Assembly (NCBI GenBank): GCA_032158295.1
Contig: CM063257.1
Span: 18,072,332 to 18,136,331 of the forward strand
From: Pycnopodia helianthoides
Taxonomy: Eukaryota > Echinodermata > Asteroidea > Forcipulatida > Asteriidae
Direction: 5' to 3'
DNA: 64,000 nt
The translations under genes were made by a program, and so were the position numbers. The notes under the pieces are model-generated. The model searched no databases. It was given only the letters and a program-made list of their open reading frames with translations, and had not been told where the DNA came from. Of this stretch, positions 16,381 through 29,260 are shown one piece after another (the stretch's first letter is position 1; each line of letters opens with the position of its first letter).

Positions 16381-16835
16381 TCACAGAATTGGTTTAAAAA
16401 CATAAAATATTGCTTAAAAATTGTCTGCCAAGCAAAAATGAGCAGGATACCAGTCACGAATGGTACATGTGCCATGATATTTTAGCTGGAAACCTTATTC
16501 TGGTAAGTATAATCTTGTTGTGCTTAGCTACTTGTTTGTGCTCAGGCAGCTCTGTGTAATTGGGCCCTGGTTTGATGAGAAAAGCCTTTTTTACTATTTT
16601 TAATGAGCTATATGTCCACTGCTGATTGGAGTGTACATGTACACATGTATTATGACATCATCAATTTGTGAGCACATGTATCACACTGTATGTAATACAC
16701 ACTAATATTCTTGTGGCAGCCATCTTGGTTGAAGATGCACCAATTTTCTGTATTTTATAACTCATACAGTATGAATGCTTTGTAATTCACCTCTCTCTGG
16801 CCGATTTAAAAATAAAAGTTAAATCATTAGGATCC

Positions 16836-17801
16836 AATTTAATGGCTCTGCTTACCGCGCAATTCTTTGCTCTCATGTTTACATACGGGGTTCATTTTTT
16901 GTGTTAGCTGACACAGCTGTGTCAGCTAAGAATGCTTAGCGGGGATTTCCAGTAACTTTCTTTTCACACGCAAAGGGACTAGTGAAACCAACTTTTGAGT
17001 AGCCAGCAAGATTTTGTACACGTCCCCATGTCAAAGCTGCCTACATTTGCATCTTGCTATCAGGGAGATTCGGTACAACAATCATTTCAACATCACAGCA
17101 AACAAGTTTCCATAATCTGGGAAATTTTCAAATTTGCTCATCAGAACATGGAAAGGTTAATTTATTTTCAGAGAACTTTCTGCAGAACCAGGGAGAGCTT
17201 GTAGCTCTGCCATGTACTTGAAAGAAATGTTCAATCAATTTTTTTATTTTTTGTTTACCACGCTTGAGTTTTGCTCTTTCAACAAATACACTAGTCAGTC
17301 AGCTGAGTAGAAAACCACATGGTCAGACCATATCATGGACAACAATTATCATTGCTAAGCTCCACCATATTTTGGCAAACAAGTAATAATTTCCATTTGT
17401 ACCTCTTCTGGAACTCATGGTTTGCTGATTTATCAGCTTTTTAAAGTGAAATTCAACATTAGGCCGTTTCTGAATTGGTGGCAACAGCTACAACTTTGAC
17501 TGTTGCAAAGTGTGTTGCTAAAGATGCCCTATACATGTACCTTGTTGCATGATGATGAAGCAATCCAGTAACAATCCAGCCATAGCCATTAATTCAGATA
17601 CAGCTGACTGGCCTGACCACTGATATCACTCTCATTTGGTGAGTGGATGATCGCTAAGTTCAAACTCTGCCCTATAACATCATGAAGTGCTAACGAGCTA
17701 AAGATCCCCGTGAATTATGCTTAAGCTAAGCATGGACATTTCTGCCTCCATAAGCGCTGATTTTTCACTTAGAGTAAGCAGAGCCATGAAATTTGGCACA
17801 G
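16836..17801. mobile_element. Possible TIR-bounded element downstream of VPS26
   Basis: aatttaatggctctgctta at the left is mirrored by agcagagccatgaaattt at the right, about 960 bp apart. The same ends bound a 217-bp element at 20927-21143. No coding sequence inside. It could also be two independent fragments. The VPS26 3' UTR may overlap it. Confidence 0.35.
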
Positions 17802-18052
17802 ATCGTTGTTTTGTTATCATTTGATTGTATTGCACTTACCAAGGTGCCTGTTCAATGTCTACAGTGATTTAATGTAGAGTTAGAAATAATGGCTACTCAC
17901 ATGTCTACCAATGTACAAATTGGGAACCAGACCGTTACCTTCCTGCCTCACTTTGGGTTAAATGAATTTCAATGGAAGATGACCACATCATGGTAAATAC
18001 AGTAGACTGGTCCCCAGTCCAGTCTAGGTTTTGTCTTATAGAGAAAGGTTTT

Positions 18053-21000
18053 CTAAGATTTTACCGGTTCAAACTTTTGCGTCTGGAAATTTTGAGGTTT
18101 CTTTGCCTTGTCAGGTTTCCGCCACAGCGTGATTTCCTTTATAGAGAGAACAAAACAAACAAAAGTTAGCATGAAGATAAACAATTTCTAAAAGTTTTCA
18201 GTTTATAATGGCCCACTTCAATAAATGTTTTTGAAAGCTTTATGGTTAGAAAATATTTTAATTCATTTTCCAGTCTTCCATTTGAGGCGATGAAAAAACC
18301 TGGCAATGATCAACAATGTAGTTATTTAAAAGACACAAATGAGTTTTTGTGACGACCCAATTATATATATTATCAGCAGCCATAACAAAAAAAATTCAAT
18401 TTTCAATTTGCACTACAAGTGTTTATAATATATACACAGAGCATTTTATGGTTTTATTTTATTTAAAACAGCATAATCTGTCAACATTTGTTTTCAGGTA
18501 ATATGGGGATTCCAAGTGCGCCCTCAGTGTTCAAGTGTCTGATCCAACTTTGCAATTAGCATATTTACAATAAAAACTTAAGTTTGGGTCCGCGACCTTT
18601 GGACTCTATTTTCGTCTTTTAGCTTTGAGCAAGAGAGAGCACATTTATCTCATGGCCTCCTAGGCCTTTGTGTACTACAGATGTGGGAGTCATTGCCGAC
18701 AAAAAGGTCTGAAATTATTATCACAATTTTAAGAGGTATGCTGCAAAAATGGCATTTCAACCATTAAGTAACTCCCAGAGTTATAGATTTGAAGACGCTT
18801 CTTCAGTATTCTCAGCACTAGAGAAGAAGATCAAAGAGCAAGATTTCTTTATATCTGAACAAAAATAAAAGCTACTGTTTTTCTACTAGCAGACATGAGA
18901 AGCCTGAATTCAGAAAACAGTTTAAACTTTCTGATAGTAATTCCTAGTAATTCCTCACCTGCTGTTTGAAGTATCTCCTTTCCTCCTCATCCACCAGGAC
19001 TAAGTTAAGATAATATCTTGTAGAGAACTTCTTGTTGACGTCTCGCATTGTAGGTGTGAGTTCATAACCAGAGAGGAAGAGCCGGATTGGAATAGACTCA
19101 CCTTAATCAAGAACAAATAAATACAGGAATAACAACAAATCATTTAGACAAAGGCAGTGACTTCTTGTGAGTCAAGTCTGATGTCTTTGAGGTCAAGTCT
19201 CAAGTATTTCATGGCATGCATCATCTCCATTCCAAAGTACTTTAGGTCATGAGTCGAGTCCCAAATATTTGAGGTCAAGTCCCAAATCTTGGAGGTCAAG
19301 TACCAAATCTTGGAGGTCAAGTCCCAAATCTTGGAGGTCAAGTCTCAAGTATTTTTAGAAAATGACTCTAGTATTGAGTCTCAAGTCAATTTAGTCATGA
19401 CCACAAAAGGTGGGTATTGCCCTCACATCACAATCGGCACTATCATTAATATTACAATATTGTGATGAGACAGCAGCAAGCACATGCAGTAACTGGGTTT
19501 CAGTTCATAAATCCATGCACAGCCACAACCTGTTATGATCATGACAACAGTCTCACTGTAATTGAATTTGGGTTCAGTTGGCATTGCATTAACTTACCTC
19601 TAACTGGTGCCCCGTCCATGATTTCATACTTAGCTATGGTCTCGTTTTCATTAAAGGTGTTGGGACCTACCAATACAAATTTAAAAAACATGTTAGAGTA
19701 TACACTTTACAGTGCTTTACATACATCAGTGTTAGGGTAAAACACAAATAATATTCTTTATCCAAGATGCAAATTTATAATTTATTGAAGAAACAACAAT
19801 GCAAGAAGTATAGGCCTAGCCCAAGAGACATACAGAATAGCAAAGTACAAAAAAAATGATGACAGGAGGACAACTAGACAAGCATGGAGAACAGCCAAAT
19901 TATTGTCAAGGGGAAAATGAAAAATGAATGTATGAGGGGAGTGGATCAGGATGTTATCTCACACATAGTAAGACAGGAAAAAATATAGACATGAAAAATG
20001 CCTGGGAGTTTTTTTACAATTATTGTTATTAGTGTAATTATTACTATTAATAGTCCAGTATTAACATTGCAACTATATTCTGCATCCAATAACTATATTG
20101 ACCCATTTCACAAGGCGGAGCACACTTACACATGCCTATCCTGTCCGCCATTTTGGGAGTCAAAATGTACACAAAGGAATTGACTCCCAAATTGGCGAAA
20201 AAATGGAAGACAAGCATTTTGCAGATGTGCGTTCCGCATTATGCAAGAGATCAATATGTACCAACCTGATCCTGTTGTTTCTCTTTTGATGATAGCAAGC
20301 TCCATGTGTTTGATCTTGATTCGGACCAGTAAGAAATAGATCTTACCCACTATAACGTCCTTCAGATGGTACCTGTACAAATCAAACATTTTAAGGGATG
20401 GTAAAACATTAGAAATAAACTTCTACTGTTACAACTTGCTGGCGCTCTACCAACTGAGCTATCTTGCCCTAATATTTTGCCAACTTTATCTTTGTTCGGG
20501 GTGCCAGTTAAAAGCTATTCAACCTGTAGTTTCCATGTTACCAGGGATCACACCCAAGTTAACAATAACAACCTGGGAATTGGCAGGAGAGGGATCACCT
20601 TAAAGGATGCAACTTTTTCTTCTCTATTGGAATCTTAACATGTTTAAATACTAAGATCTGGTACCTGTACTTACTTTGATTTATTGTATTCAAACTCTAT
20701 GTGTAGGCAATCTTCAATACCGACCTCCATCTTAATAGAAGAGTTGACTTCAGGATAGTGGGAGAGCGTATGAACCAGAATGTCCATCTCTTTCACTGTG
20801 TCTGTTAATCGTTTTGTTATGGTCACTCGCAAGAAATAACTGCATAAAACAAAACCAAAGAAGAATCAAATTAATAATATATTTGCTCGAGCTGAGCAGT
20901 GTTTAGCCTTAAAAATGGTCTGCTGACCAAATTTCATGGCTCTGCTTACCATGAGCAATAATTGGCGCTTACGGAAGCAGGGAATTCCACGCTAACGTCA

Positions 21001-24000
21001 ACGTATTTCACAGGTTAGCAAGGAATTTTTGCATGTGCACTTTCTTCACTTACACGGCTACTGCAAAAATTCGGCGCTTGCCCCAAGCGAAGAGTGGTGG
21101 TCGCAAGTTCAGAATTAGGCGGCAAGCAGAGCAATGAAATTGGGCCCCAGTGTCATGGCCGATGTGATATATTTGCTTTGGCCCACTTGGTTACACCCGG
21201 CTCATAAATATTTAGTACTGTATAATTTGCGAAATACACCACAGCCGAGTGTGTCGTAGCCAAGAGGGTCTAGCACACCAGCTTCAGGTGCTGGCGGCTG
21301 AGTCATCACAATGTGGGCTGGCACTTGTGTCCTTGAGAAAGACACTTTACTATAATTGCTCCTCGGCTTTTATATCTTTTAAAAAGCTGGCAGATTAGTG
21401 AACTGATAAGCTTACTAGTCCTGCTGGCTAGTCACTGAAAAGGTTAAGGGCAACTCCTACAAGAATGATTAGAAATTGAATAATCATTGTTGAATAATAA
21501 TAATATACCTCTGAAAGTGCCTTACACTATCATTACCCCTGGTCATTGGGCCGGAAGAGTTCCTGAAACCCATCTCAACTCCACCAGCAGCCACACAGGT
21601 GCAAAGGTTGTTCATTATTCCATAAACAATCTTTACCCTCACAGGTACTCATCTACTCCTGGGTGATGAGAAGCAATTTATAATTAAGTGTCTTTCTCAA
21701 TGACACAAGTGTCACAACTACCTGAAAGAGTCCAACACTAAAACTCGAGTTCAACATGTTCAATAACACAAGAACAAGTTAGTACAACTTCTGTTTCTCC
21801 ACCCAATCATAGCTCCAATGTGGTGCTCACTGCTCACAATAAAATGCCAGCAGGAAAAAGTGTTCCCATAGTGCCAAGTTCTGGTTCAATACATGTCTTA
21901 GACAACTGTATTAATAGTGAGAAGTGCCTCCATGCCCTTTGTGGCCCTTGAAATGTTCCAGTAGAAATTTACAGTTCCCTCATAGAGGTGCCATTTTTTA
22001 AAGAAAAATACTGCCTTGCATGTACAAGAATGACATATCAGGGCACGGAAGAATTTAATTGGAATTCCCCCCCCCCCCATTCTACCTCTCCCCATCCCCT
22101 TCCCACCCTCCCATTGATACTTACCGTAACCGAACATTAGCTCCAGTGTAGGACTCGTAGGGTTTCTCCACATTCAAGAACTCAAATGAGTAGCTGGTGG
22201 ATTGGGTGAGTTCTCCTGGTCTAGCAAGCTCCTTGACCAATGAAGTAAACTCATGGTGGTTGCCTCTGTCGTAGTACAACTCTGCACACAGAGACAGTTA
22301 CAATAAGATTCACTTTTCAGATAAAGGTCTTAATTATGAGTTTGGGGTTGAACAAAGACAAATTTATTAGAGCGGATTTGAACCTGCGACCTCCAGATTA
22401 ACGAGCTCTACCAACTGAACTAAATAGCCCTGATGTTGGCGGTCTCCCTATTTAGTTAATATCTTTGTTCGGGATGCCAGTCAGAAGCCATACATGTACA
22501 ACCTTCTATTTTCCCTCGGCTTCACTTCAAGTAAACAGTATGCTCTGGGGATCACCTCAGCAGTCTTAGTTTTAACCTAGCATGAGTAAAAGCAGTCAAT
22601 AGGCCATATTTGTTTTGTAGCACCTCATGATATACATGTATACATTCTGTCGAGACTGCCTAAGAACCAAGAATCTGCCTTTGCTATGGGTATAGTTCAC
22701 TGGTTGCTACAGATATAGTACATTAGTTGCTATTGGTATAGTGCTTTGGGCTAGCATGGCTTTTTAAAAATAAGACATATCATGTGATGCACTCCAAACC
22801 AATCACAAAGCAAATTCTAAGTGTTTTAAAACCAAAATGATGTTTAAAGATGAAGTACTACATGTATTGGGTTGTGTATGTTGGCCATGTCAGATGTAAC
22901 TTACTGCACATGCTGGAGTGATTTACTACATGAAGAAATCTTCCTCACTAGGTATAACAAAATCCAACACCCACAGTGTTGGATTTTGATTTAGGTGGTA
23001 AAGTTTGACTGATCTAAAGTACACAACCAGTGCAGTCTTCAGTCAAACAAAATCCAACAAAACATTCAAATGGACTTTGAAGGTGAAAAATGAAGACATA
23101 GTTATGTACCACCAATCAGAAAGGTCCAGTTACAGCTGTATTGGCCCAGAGACAATACTCACCTATTTGTCCGACAAACTCAATACGAATCCCTTGGTGC
23201 TCTAATTTACGCCCTTTCAAGTTCACATTCACTTTCCCGGTGATGGATTCTCCATCATAAAACAAGAAGAGTCTCTCTTTCTTGCCATCTTCTGTTTTGA
23301 TTTCTGCTTGTTTGCGAGTTGCTGCATCGTCCAATACTATGTCGATATCGGCGCCTTGACCAAACCCCAAGAAACTCTATTGGAACAAAACAACAAATCA
23401 AAATAAACATGTTTTAATCCTCTTGCTGTCTGACCATTCAATACCATTCATTGTGGTTTTGAATGATAGATAAACTATGTCAGCCTGAAATATGATACCA
23501 TGAGGGAATGCATGTACACAGTACACAGTTAGTTCTGTGCACAGTTGTGCCACCGTACACAACCTTGGCAGTTGAATGGTTTCAAATGGTTGGTCAACTC
23601 ACTGGAAAATGTTGCCAAGAGTCACTGACAGTAGGAGGGTTAATAATGATTGTAATATAGAAAACTTAAAGTGCCAATATCCACCATGCGAATGGAGGCT
23701 CCTGGCACAGATATTATGCCCTGGACATAATAAACAATTTTTGTAGTAGACATACTGCTGGGTACCTAACTAATCCCTTTAGCACTAGCACACAAGTAAA
23801 CATTGCCTTATCTACTCTTTGAATGCAGCACGGAAAATTATAATATTTTCTACTGTACCTGGAAATCCTTTGATAACTTTCGATATTTTTATGCAAAAAA
23901 AGTTTGTGGCCTGACGTATCAAACCTAGCAGAGTTTTTCTCAAAGGATATTTTTATAGACGATAGAACTACTTTTCAAATGATTTGCACAGTTGTTTTGT

Positions 24001-27000
24001 TTCCTTTACCATGATGAAGCTATGACGTTGAAAACATATGACAAATCAACTAAAATTATAAAACATTGTTTGTGTTTGACGCAAATATTTGTTACATGGA
24101 AAGTTGTGCACAGAAGTTTGCTAAAGTGTACTGTCGTCTCAAAGAAACAAATTGTTAAAAGAGTGATTGAACATCATGTTCACAACATACATGTACCTTT
24201 GGAAATGAATGCCTCTATTACCTACATACTTCTAAATACCTAAAAGTCTCAGAAACTCAAATCATGGTATTCCATGTGTAAAAAAGCAAATACATGTACA
24301 TGTACTCGTGTGTTGCAATATTGCATGATGGGGGATGCGTACAATGTTACTACCTTATCTATGTACAGGCCTTGTTTGATGATGGGACTTCTGACCTTTA
24401 AATCTTTGGAGAATGTACAAAGTGACTTGGGTACAAAGTGACTTGGGTACGAAGTGACTTGGGTATGAAGTGACTTGGGTACGAAGTGACTTGGGTACGA
24501 AGGGACTTGGGTACGAAGTGACTTGGGTATGAAGGGACTTGGGTATGAAGAGACTTGGGTATGAAGTGACTTGGGTATGAAGTGACTTGGGTATGAAGGG
24601 ACTTGGGTATGAAGGGACTTGGGTATGAAGGGACTTGGGTATGAAGTGACTTGGGTATGAAGGGACTTGGGTATGAAGTGACTTGGGTATGAAGGGACTT
24701 GGGTATGAAGGGACTTGGGTATGAAGTGACTTGGGTATGAAGGGACTTGGGTATGAAGGGACTTGGGTATGAAGGGACTTGGGTATGAAGTGACTTGGGT
24801 ATGAAGGGACTTGGGTATGAAGTGACTTGGGTATGAAGGGACTTGGGTATGAAGTGACTTGGGTATGAAGTGACTTGGGTATGAAGTGACTTGGGTACGA
24901 AGTGACTTGGGTACGAAGTGACTTGGGTATGAAGGGACTTGGGTATGAAGTGACTTGGGTATGAAGCGACTTGGGTATGAAGTGACTTGGGTATGAAGTG
25001 ACTTGGGTACGAAGTGACTTGGGTATGAAGTGACTTGGGTACGAAGTGACTTGGGTACGAAGTGACTTGGGTATGAAGGGACTTGGGTATGAAGTGACTT
25101 GGGTATGAAGGGACTTGGGTATGAAGTGACTTGGGTATCAAGCGACTTGGGTATTTAAGCGACTTGGGTATGAAGGGACTTGGGTATGAAGTGACTTGGG
25201 TATGAAGGGACTTGGGTATGAAGTGACTTGGGTATGAAGTGACTTGGGTATGAAGGGACTTGGGTATGAAGTGACTTGGGTATGAAGTGACTTGGGTACG
25301 AAGGGACTTGGGTATGAAGTGACTTGGGTATGAAGGGACTTGGGTATGAAGGGACTTGGGTATGAAGGGACTTGGGTATGAAGGGACTTGGGTATGAAGT
25401 GACTTGGGTATGAAGTGACTTGGGTATGAAGGGACTTGGGTATGAAGTGACTTGGGTATGAAGGGACTTGGGTATGAAGTGACTTGGGTATGAAGTGACT
25501 TGGGTATGAAGGGACTTGGGTATGAAGTGACTTGGGTATGAAGGGACTTGGGTATGAAGTGACTTGGGTATGAAGGGACTTGGGTATGAAGGGACTTGGG
25601 TATGAAGGGACTTGGGTATGAAGTGACTTGGGTATGAAGGGACTTGGGTATGAAGGGACTTGGGTATGAAGGGACTTGGGTATGAAGTGACTTGGGTATG
25701 AAGTGACTTGGGTATGAAGTGACTTGGGTATGAAGTGACTTGGGTACAATGTGACCGACATTCCTGCCACACTGTACTGGACAAGTTCTACTCTGCACTG
25801 CCACTTCCACTTGAGTGGTATGGCATGAAATCAAAAATAGTGCTCCACCATCCGTCCATGCAAATTGTAGGTTCGTGGCACTGAGTGATATATGCGCTGG
25901 ACGTAATGTACATTTCTCTAAAACCATAGAATGGCATTTGACACATTGCTTCAACCTGCTTCAAATAATAGAGGCATATATGCGTCACGACGTATGAAGC
26001 CCAATTCCTCGCCTTTTTAGATGGCACAACCATGCACGTTTATTACTTGGTTGGGTTCCTCCATGGTGAAAGGAGGGGAGTGTTCATTACCCCAACCTAG
26101 ACCAAGTTACTGGGGCGCTGTACTCCTTCTTTGAAAATGTTGACATTTATCGGTCGTACTAGCGCCCCAGGAACTTATTTTACGCAACTACATCAATGCG
26201 ATCACGCTCTCAGCAGGATCCCGGGTGCCCTGCTTCAACCGTGAAACCACGCGGTTGAGGCAGGGCACCTGTCAAATTTTAGACGGGCACCCTGCCTCAA
26301 CTGTGACAACAACGCGGTTGAGGGAGATAGGGCATCCGTCTAATTTGATGGGTACCCTACCTCCCTCAACTTTGTTGTCGTCACATTTGAGGCAGGGCAC
26401 CTGTCTAAAATTTGACAGGTGCCCTGCCTCAACCACGTGGTTTCACGGTTGAGGCAGGGCACCCAGTAAAATGAAGATTGATGCAGTTACGTACAATAAG
26501 CAGGGCTTGAATTTGGGGGAACAATCCACAAGACCACAGGACTTGTATCTCAAAATGTTAACTGGACCGGAAATAGTTTTACAAGACCAGATTCAAACTA
26601 AGAAAAGACTTTCTTGAACAGTTTAACTTGCATTTAATTGAACAAGCACTAAGACATATAAGAAAAGATTTACCTCATTTGTCTTTAAGGGAATTAAGTA
26701 TATTTCAAATCAGTACTCAAAGTCAACATTTGAACATAATTTGTTTCTGTTCACAAGATATTATAGAGTGAGGTGCATGAATTGTTATTGAATTGAAAAC
26801 ACAAGACCGCCGGACTTGTCTGGTAATGAGTTTACTGGCCCAATACTAAAATCACTGGCCTCGGGCCTGCGGTCCAGTGTCAAATTCGAGCCCTGATAAG
26901 TTCCTGGGGCGCTAGTCCGACCGATAAATGTCAAAATTTTCGAAAAAGGAGTACAGCGCCCCAGTAACTGGGTCTAACCCTAGCCCTGGTAGGACGTCAG

Positions 27001-28115
27001 TCAGTGCCACTGCACTGACGTCCTGGGTATAAAGCTCCTCTACAATGCGAACATATTTTGAGCTCATGTTTCAAAATATTTTTACCTGATTTGAGAAGCT
27101 GAAACTCCATTCATACATTATTGGTGTCCTAACTACACTTTTGATGAGTTCACAATAACAAATACATCCATGGATGACATTATTTCCAAAAATAAGTCCG
27201 AGTTGTGTACTGGCGTTGTGACCATCGTGTACCAAGTGACGGTTAAAGCTCATGTGCGCATGCGCAGCATGCAAAGCAACCCGACCGACCTCCGCGTTAG
27301 ATTTGTGGGCGTGTCTGAGGACGCACATGCGCTGAAGGATTCACGTCTTGTCAGTTTAGGCTGTCGCCGAGAATGCGTAAGTTTTTCATTTTCTTTCACA
27401 ATAATGTCATCCAAGAATATAATTTGCAATTCTGAATAGAGCAGGCGTAAGGTTTAGGACACAAGGAATATGTGAGTCAAGTCTCAGCTTCCTCAAAAAG
27501 GTAAAAATATGAACAAATGTTGTTATAAATTTTTTCGCAATGGTACGGGACCTTTATATCCTGGACTCCGTCGCGTTGTATGCAACGGAGTCCAACCTGG
27601 GCTAGGTCTACCCCAACCCTGCTAACCCTACCCCTACCTAACCCTACACCTAACCCTACCCCTCACCCCCTCCTATCCACTCCAGTCACCCTCACCATCT
27701 CGTGGTTCACACATTACACACAAACTTGCGTGGTTGTGACTTGTCTTGTGGCTTCATACGATAATGAAGCCAAACAACCACTGCATTGTAATGTGCATGG
27801 TTGTGGCAGGGATTTGGGCTTCATATGTCTGTTCGTATATATATCTCAAATAATAACAATTTAGTCAACGGAATGTCCGGATACTGGGCGAAGATTAGCA
27901 TAGTCAATATACATGTACATGTACAAAACATGTACATCATGTACAATACATTACAACCGTACACAGTATACTGTATAGACCAAGTCGCTGCTGTACGACG
28001 ACATATTTTGCAAACAAATAATTCGCACCAACATGACCAACGTCCGAATGCTCACAAAATTCCTTCACTAGCTAAGCCAAATAAAAGGCATAATTCAACA
28101 AGGTTTACTCACCAT
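18053..28115 (-). CDS. VPS26: VPS26, retromer cargo-recognition subunit (complete, eight coding exons)
   Basis: Minus-strand coding exons: 28113-28115 (ATG only), 23163-23376, 22125-22281, 20675-20839, 20266-20372, 19598-19666, 18959-19101 and 18053-18136. Borders are GT-AG and phases fit throughout, giving 313 residues (human VPS26A 327, VPS26B 336). Landmarks in order are [143 protein letters not shown] and QQEITLWRK. VPS26 is an arrestin-fold subunit of the VPS35-VPS29-VPS26 retromer, which recycles endosomal cargo to the trans-Golgi or plasma membrane. Intron 1 is 4.7 kb and packed with repeats. The short tail after TLWRK diverges from human, as usual for the family; a further 3' exon is not excluded. 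Confidence 0.95.
19140..19395. repeat. AAGTC-rich 21-bp minisatellite in VPS26 intron 6
   Basis: Units such as ggaggtcaagtcccaaatct repeat about four times cleanly at 19258-19345, with degenerate copies around them. Similar caagtc-rich text occurs at 60355-60420 and in the arrays at 4620-5614 and 24410-25756. Confidence 0.7.
20420..20600 (-). mobile_element. tRNA-derived SINE, second family (reverse orientation)
   Basis: Contains gcgctctaccaactgagc, the reverse complement of a tRNA A-box region, followed by tatctttgttcggggtgcc. A fuller copy is at 22335-22560, and another lies at 4255-4400. In a VPS26 intron. Confidence 0.5.
20927..21143. mobile_element. 217-bp MITE in VPS26 intron 3
   Basis: Ends ccaaatttcatggctctgct and agcagagcaatgaaattggg are inverted. 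The inside carries smaller mirrored segments (ggcgcttacgg, cggcgcttgcc). No coding capacity. Confidence 0.55.
21252..21480 (+). mobile_element. tRNA-derived SINE copy in VPS26 intron
   Basis: cgtagccaagagggtctagc and ccttgagaaagacactt match the head of the 9963 family. The region after 21375 is a fragment of the 1500-1856 type element. Antisense to VPS26. Confidence 0.5.
22335..22560 (-). mobile_element. tRNA-derived SINE, second family
   Basis: On the minus strand gttcagttggtagagctcg and gtcgcaggttcaaatccg are A- and B-box-like segments correctly spaced for a tRNA. The rest lacks a tRNA acceptor stem, so it is a SINE head and not a tRNA gene. Confidence 0.6.
23415..23643. mobile_element. 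Compact piggyBac-like MITE in VPS26 intron 1
   Basis: Bounded by ttaatcctcttgctgtctga on the left and gacagtaggagggttaa on the right: inverted ends abutting TTAA. About 225 bp, no coding sequence. Shares gaatgatagataaact with the 12408-14932 elements. Confidence 0.6.
24407..25756. repeat. 16-bp minisatellite in VPS26 intron 1, about 83 copies
   Basis: Unit tgacttgggtatgaag, with alternation mainly of t/g at the first base (tgactt or ggactt) and of tat/tac in gggtatgaag. Three units make 48 bp, so the minus strand stays open in all frames and yields a 518-codon frame of YPSHF/IPKSL/HTQV-like repeats. That frame has no independent support, and the array lies in the sense-strand intron of VPS26. 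Confidence 0.95.
26098..26976. mobile_element. Long palindromic DNA element in VPS26 intron 1
   Basis: Outer arms: 26098-26178 (agttactggggcgctgtact ... agcgccccaggaactta) and 26897-26976 (taagttcctggggcgctagt ... ccagtaactgggtcta) are ~80-bp inverted repeats. The inner hairpin 26221-26465 has ~117-bp arms (gggtgccctgc-tcaaccgtg on both sides). The right arm is interrupted by a separate insertion at 26501-26895. Non-autonomous; no coding sequence. Confidence 0.8.
26501..26895. mobile_element. CAGGG-ended insertion with 5-bp target duplication
   Basis: Ends cagggcttgaattt and aaattcgagccctg are inverted. Direct repeats ataag flank it exactly (26496-26500 and 26896-26900). It splits the right arm of the 26098-26976 palindrome, so it arrived later. 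CAGGG ends recall hAT elements, but a 5-bp duplication is not typical of hAT, so the superfamily is open. Confidence 0.7.
27601..27668 (-). repeat. Degenerate telomere-like (CCCTAA) stretch
   Basis: Several ctaaccctac/ctaaccctacc motifs in a row resemble TTAGGG repeats on the minus strand, with many variants. A short hairpin (ggactccgt ... acggagtcc) precedes it. Within VPS26 intron 1. Confidence 0.4.
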
Positions 28116-28306
28116 TTTATCTGCTTTTCTGCTGACCAGTGAAACTCACTTCCTATGCTTTGATTTTTTCACGCAGAAAAGTGGGAGGATTTTTGCATCG
28201 TCGAGATGTTAAAAAATAATGACGCCCTCTAGAGCTCCACTGCAGCCATCGACCCCCACTTCGCAATGGCACCGCCCCTTTGGGAGATTTTATGTAAAAC
28301 GTTTTC
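28116..28306 (-). promoter_or_regulatory. VPS26 5' UTR and promoter region
   Basis: Immediately upstream of the VPS26 ATG. No TATA box recognised. Only about 190 bp separate the ATG from the end of the 9.8-kb inverted-repeat composite, so the promoter either lies in this short space or uses the terminal arm of the repeat. Confidence 0.45.
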
Positions 28307-28654
28307 ACCGAGCTGAAGCTAGCACAGTATTGGGCCCAAAAATAGCAAGCCGCATATTCGCGGAACAGCCAGCCGCGTATTCACGAAAATAAAACACATG
28401 CAGTACAGGGAGGTGACAAAATGGCTCATTTTCTGTCGGCGAAACCGTGATTTTATCCGAACGAATACTGAAACATTAGCCATAACTAACATATTTTCAT
28501 TAAATAATATTGAAAAGTTATAGCTATAAAGTATTGGAAAGTAATAAACAAAGAAAAAAGTCACTAAATAACAAAAAAGCGGCAAACACGGAGACAATGT
28601 GCGTGTATTATGTCATAATATTTTTACGCTGTTTAAATACTGAAACATATTTTG

Positions 28655-29260
28655 TACAAGAGTTTGTACCCTTCGTTATGAGTAAAAGTGGAAGTTTTCG
28701 TCCAGAATCTTGAAGACTGATCAATGGGTATATCAAATTTTTGAGCTGGCTAATTTGGTCCACTAATTAGTAGTCAATTAACCACAGTTATACAGACGCC
28801 TATTCCATCGAAAACACGCACAATTGCATTTGCGGTAAAGTCAACTACCTATTGTAAAACATTTGTACCCTTCATTATAAATAAAAGTGGAATTTTTAGT
28901 CCAGAATCTTGAAGACTGATACACTGGGCATACCAAATTTTTGAGCTGGCTAATTTGGTCCACTAATTAGTGGTTAATTAACCACAGTTATACAAACGCC
29001 ATTTTCCATAAAACACGCACAGTTGCATACGCGGTTGAGTCAACTACCTTGTAGTTGTAAAGAATTTGTACCCTTCATTATTAATCTTTTTGTGATTTTT
29101 AGCCCGGAATCCTGAAGACTATTATACTGGGCATACCAAATTTTTGAGCTAGTTAATTTGGTCCACTAATTAGTGGTTAATTTATCCAAATTATATATAG
29201 ACGCCATTTTCTCCTATAATACTCACAATTGCCTATGCGGCTGAGTAAACTAGTTATTTA
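28655..29260 (+). repeat. Left arm, ~200-bp units (three copies)
   Basis: Units start at about 28660, 28863 and 29063 with tttgtacccttc and contain caaatttttgagctggctaa, ggtccactaattagtggtta and a cgcacaattgc region. Similarity decays toward the core. Confidence 0.8.

Noticed and set aside
15981..16485. Frames of 138-146 codons on both strands
   Set aside because: Produced by the six-copy 54-bp repeat.
24398..25954. 518-codon minus-strand frame of YPSHF/IPKSL/HTQV repeats
   Set aside because: A by-product of the 16-bp minisatellite; other frames are open too, and it sits inside VPS26 intron 1.
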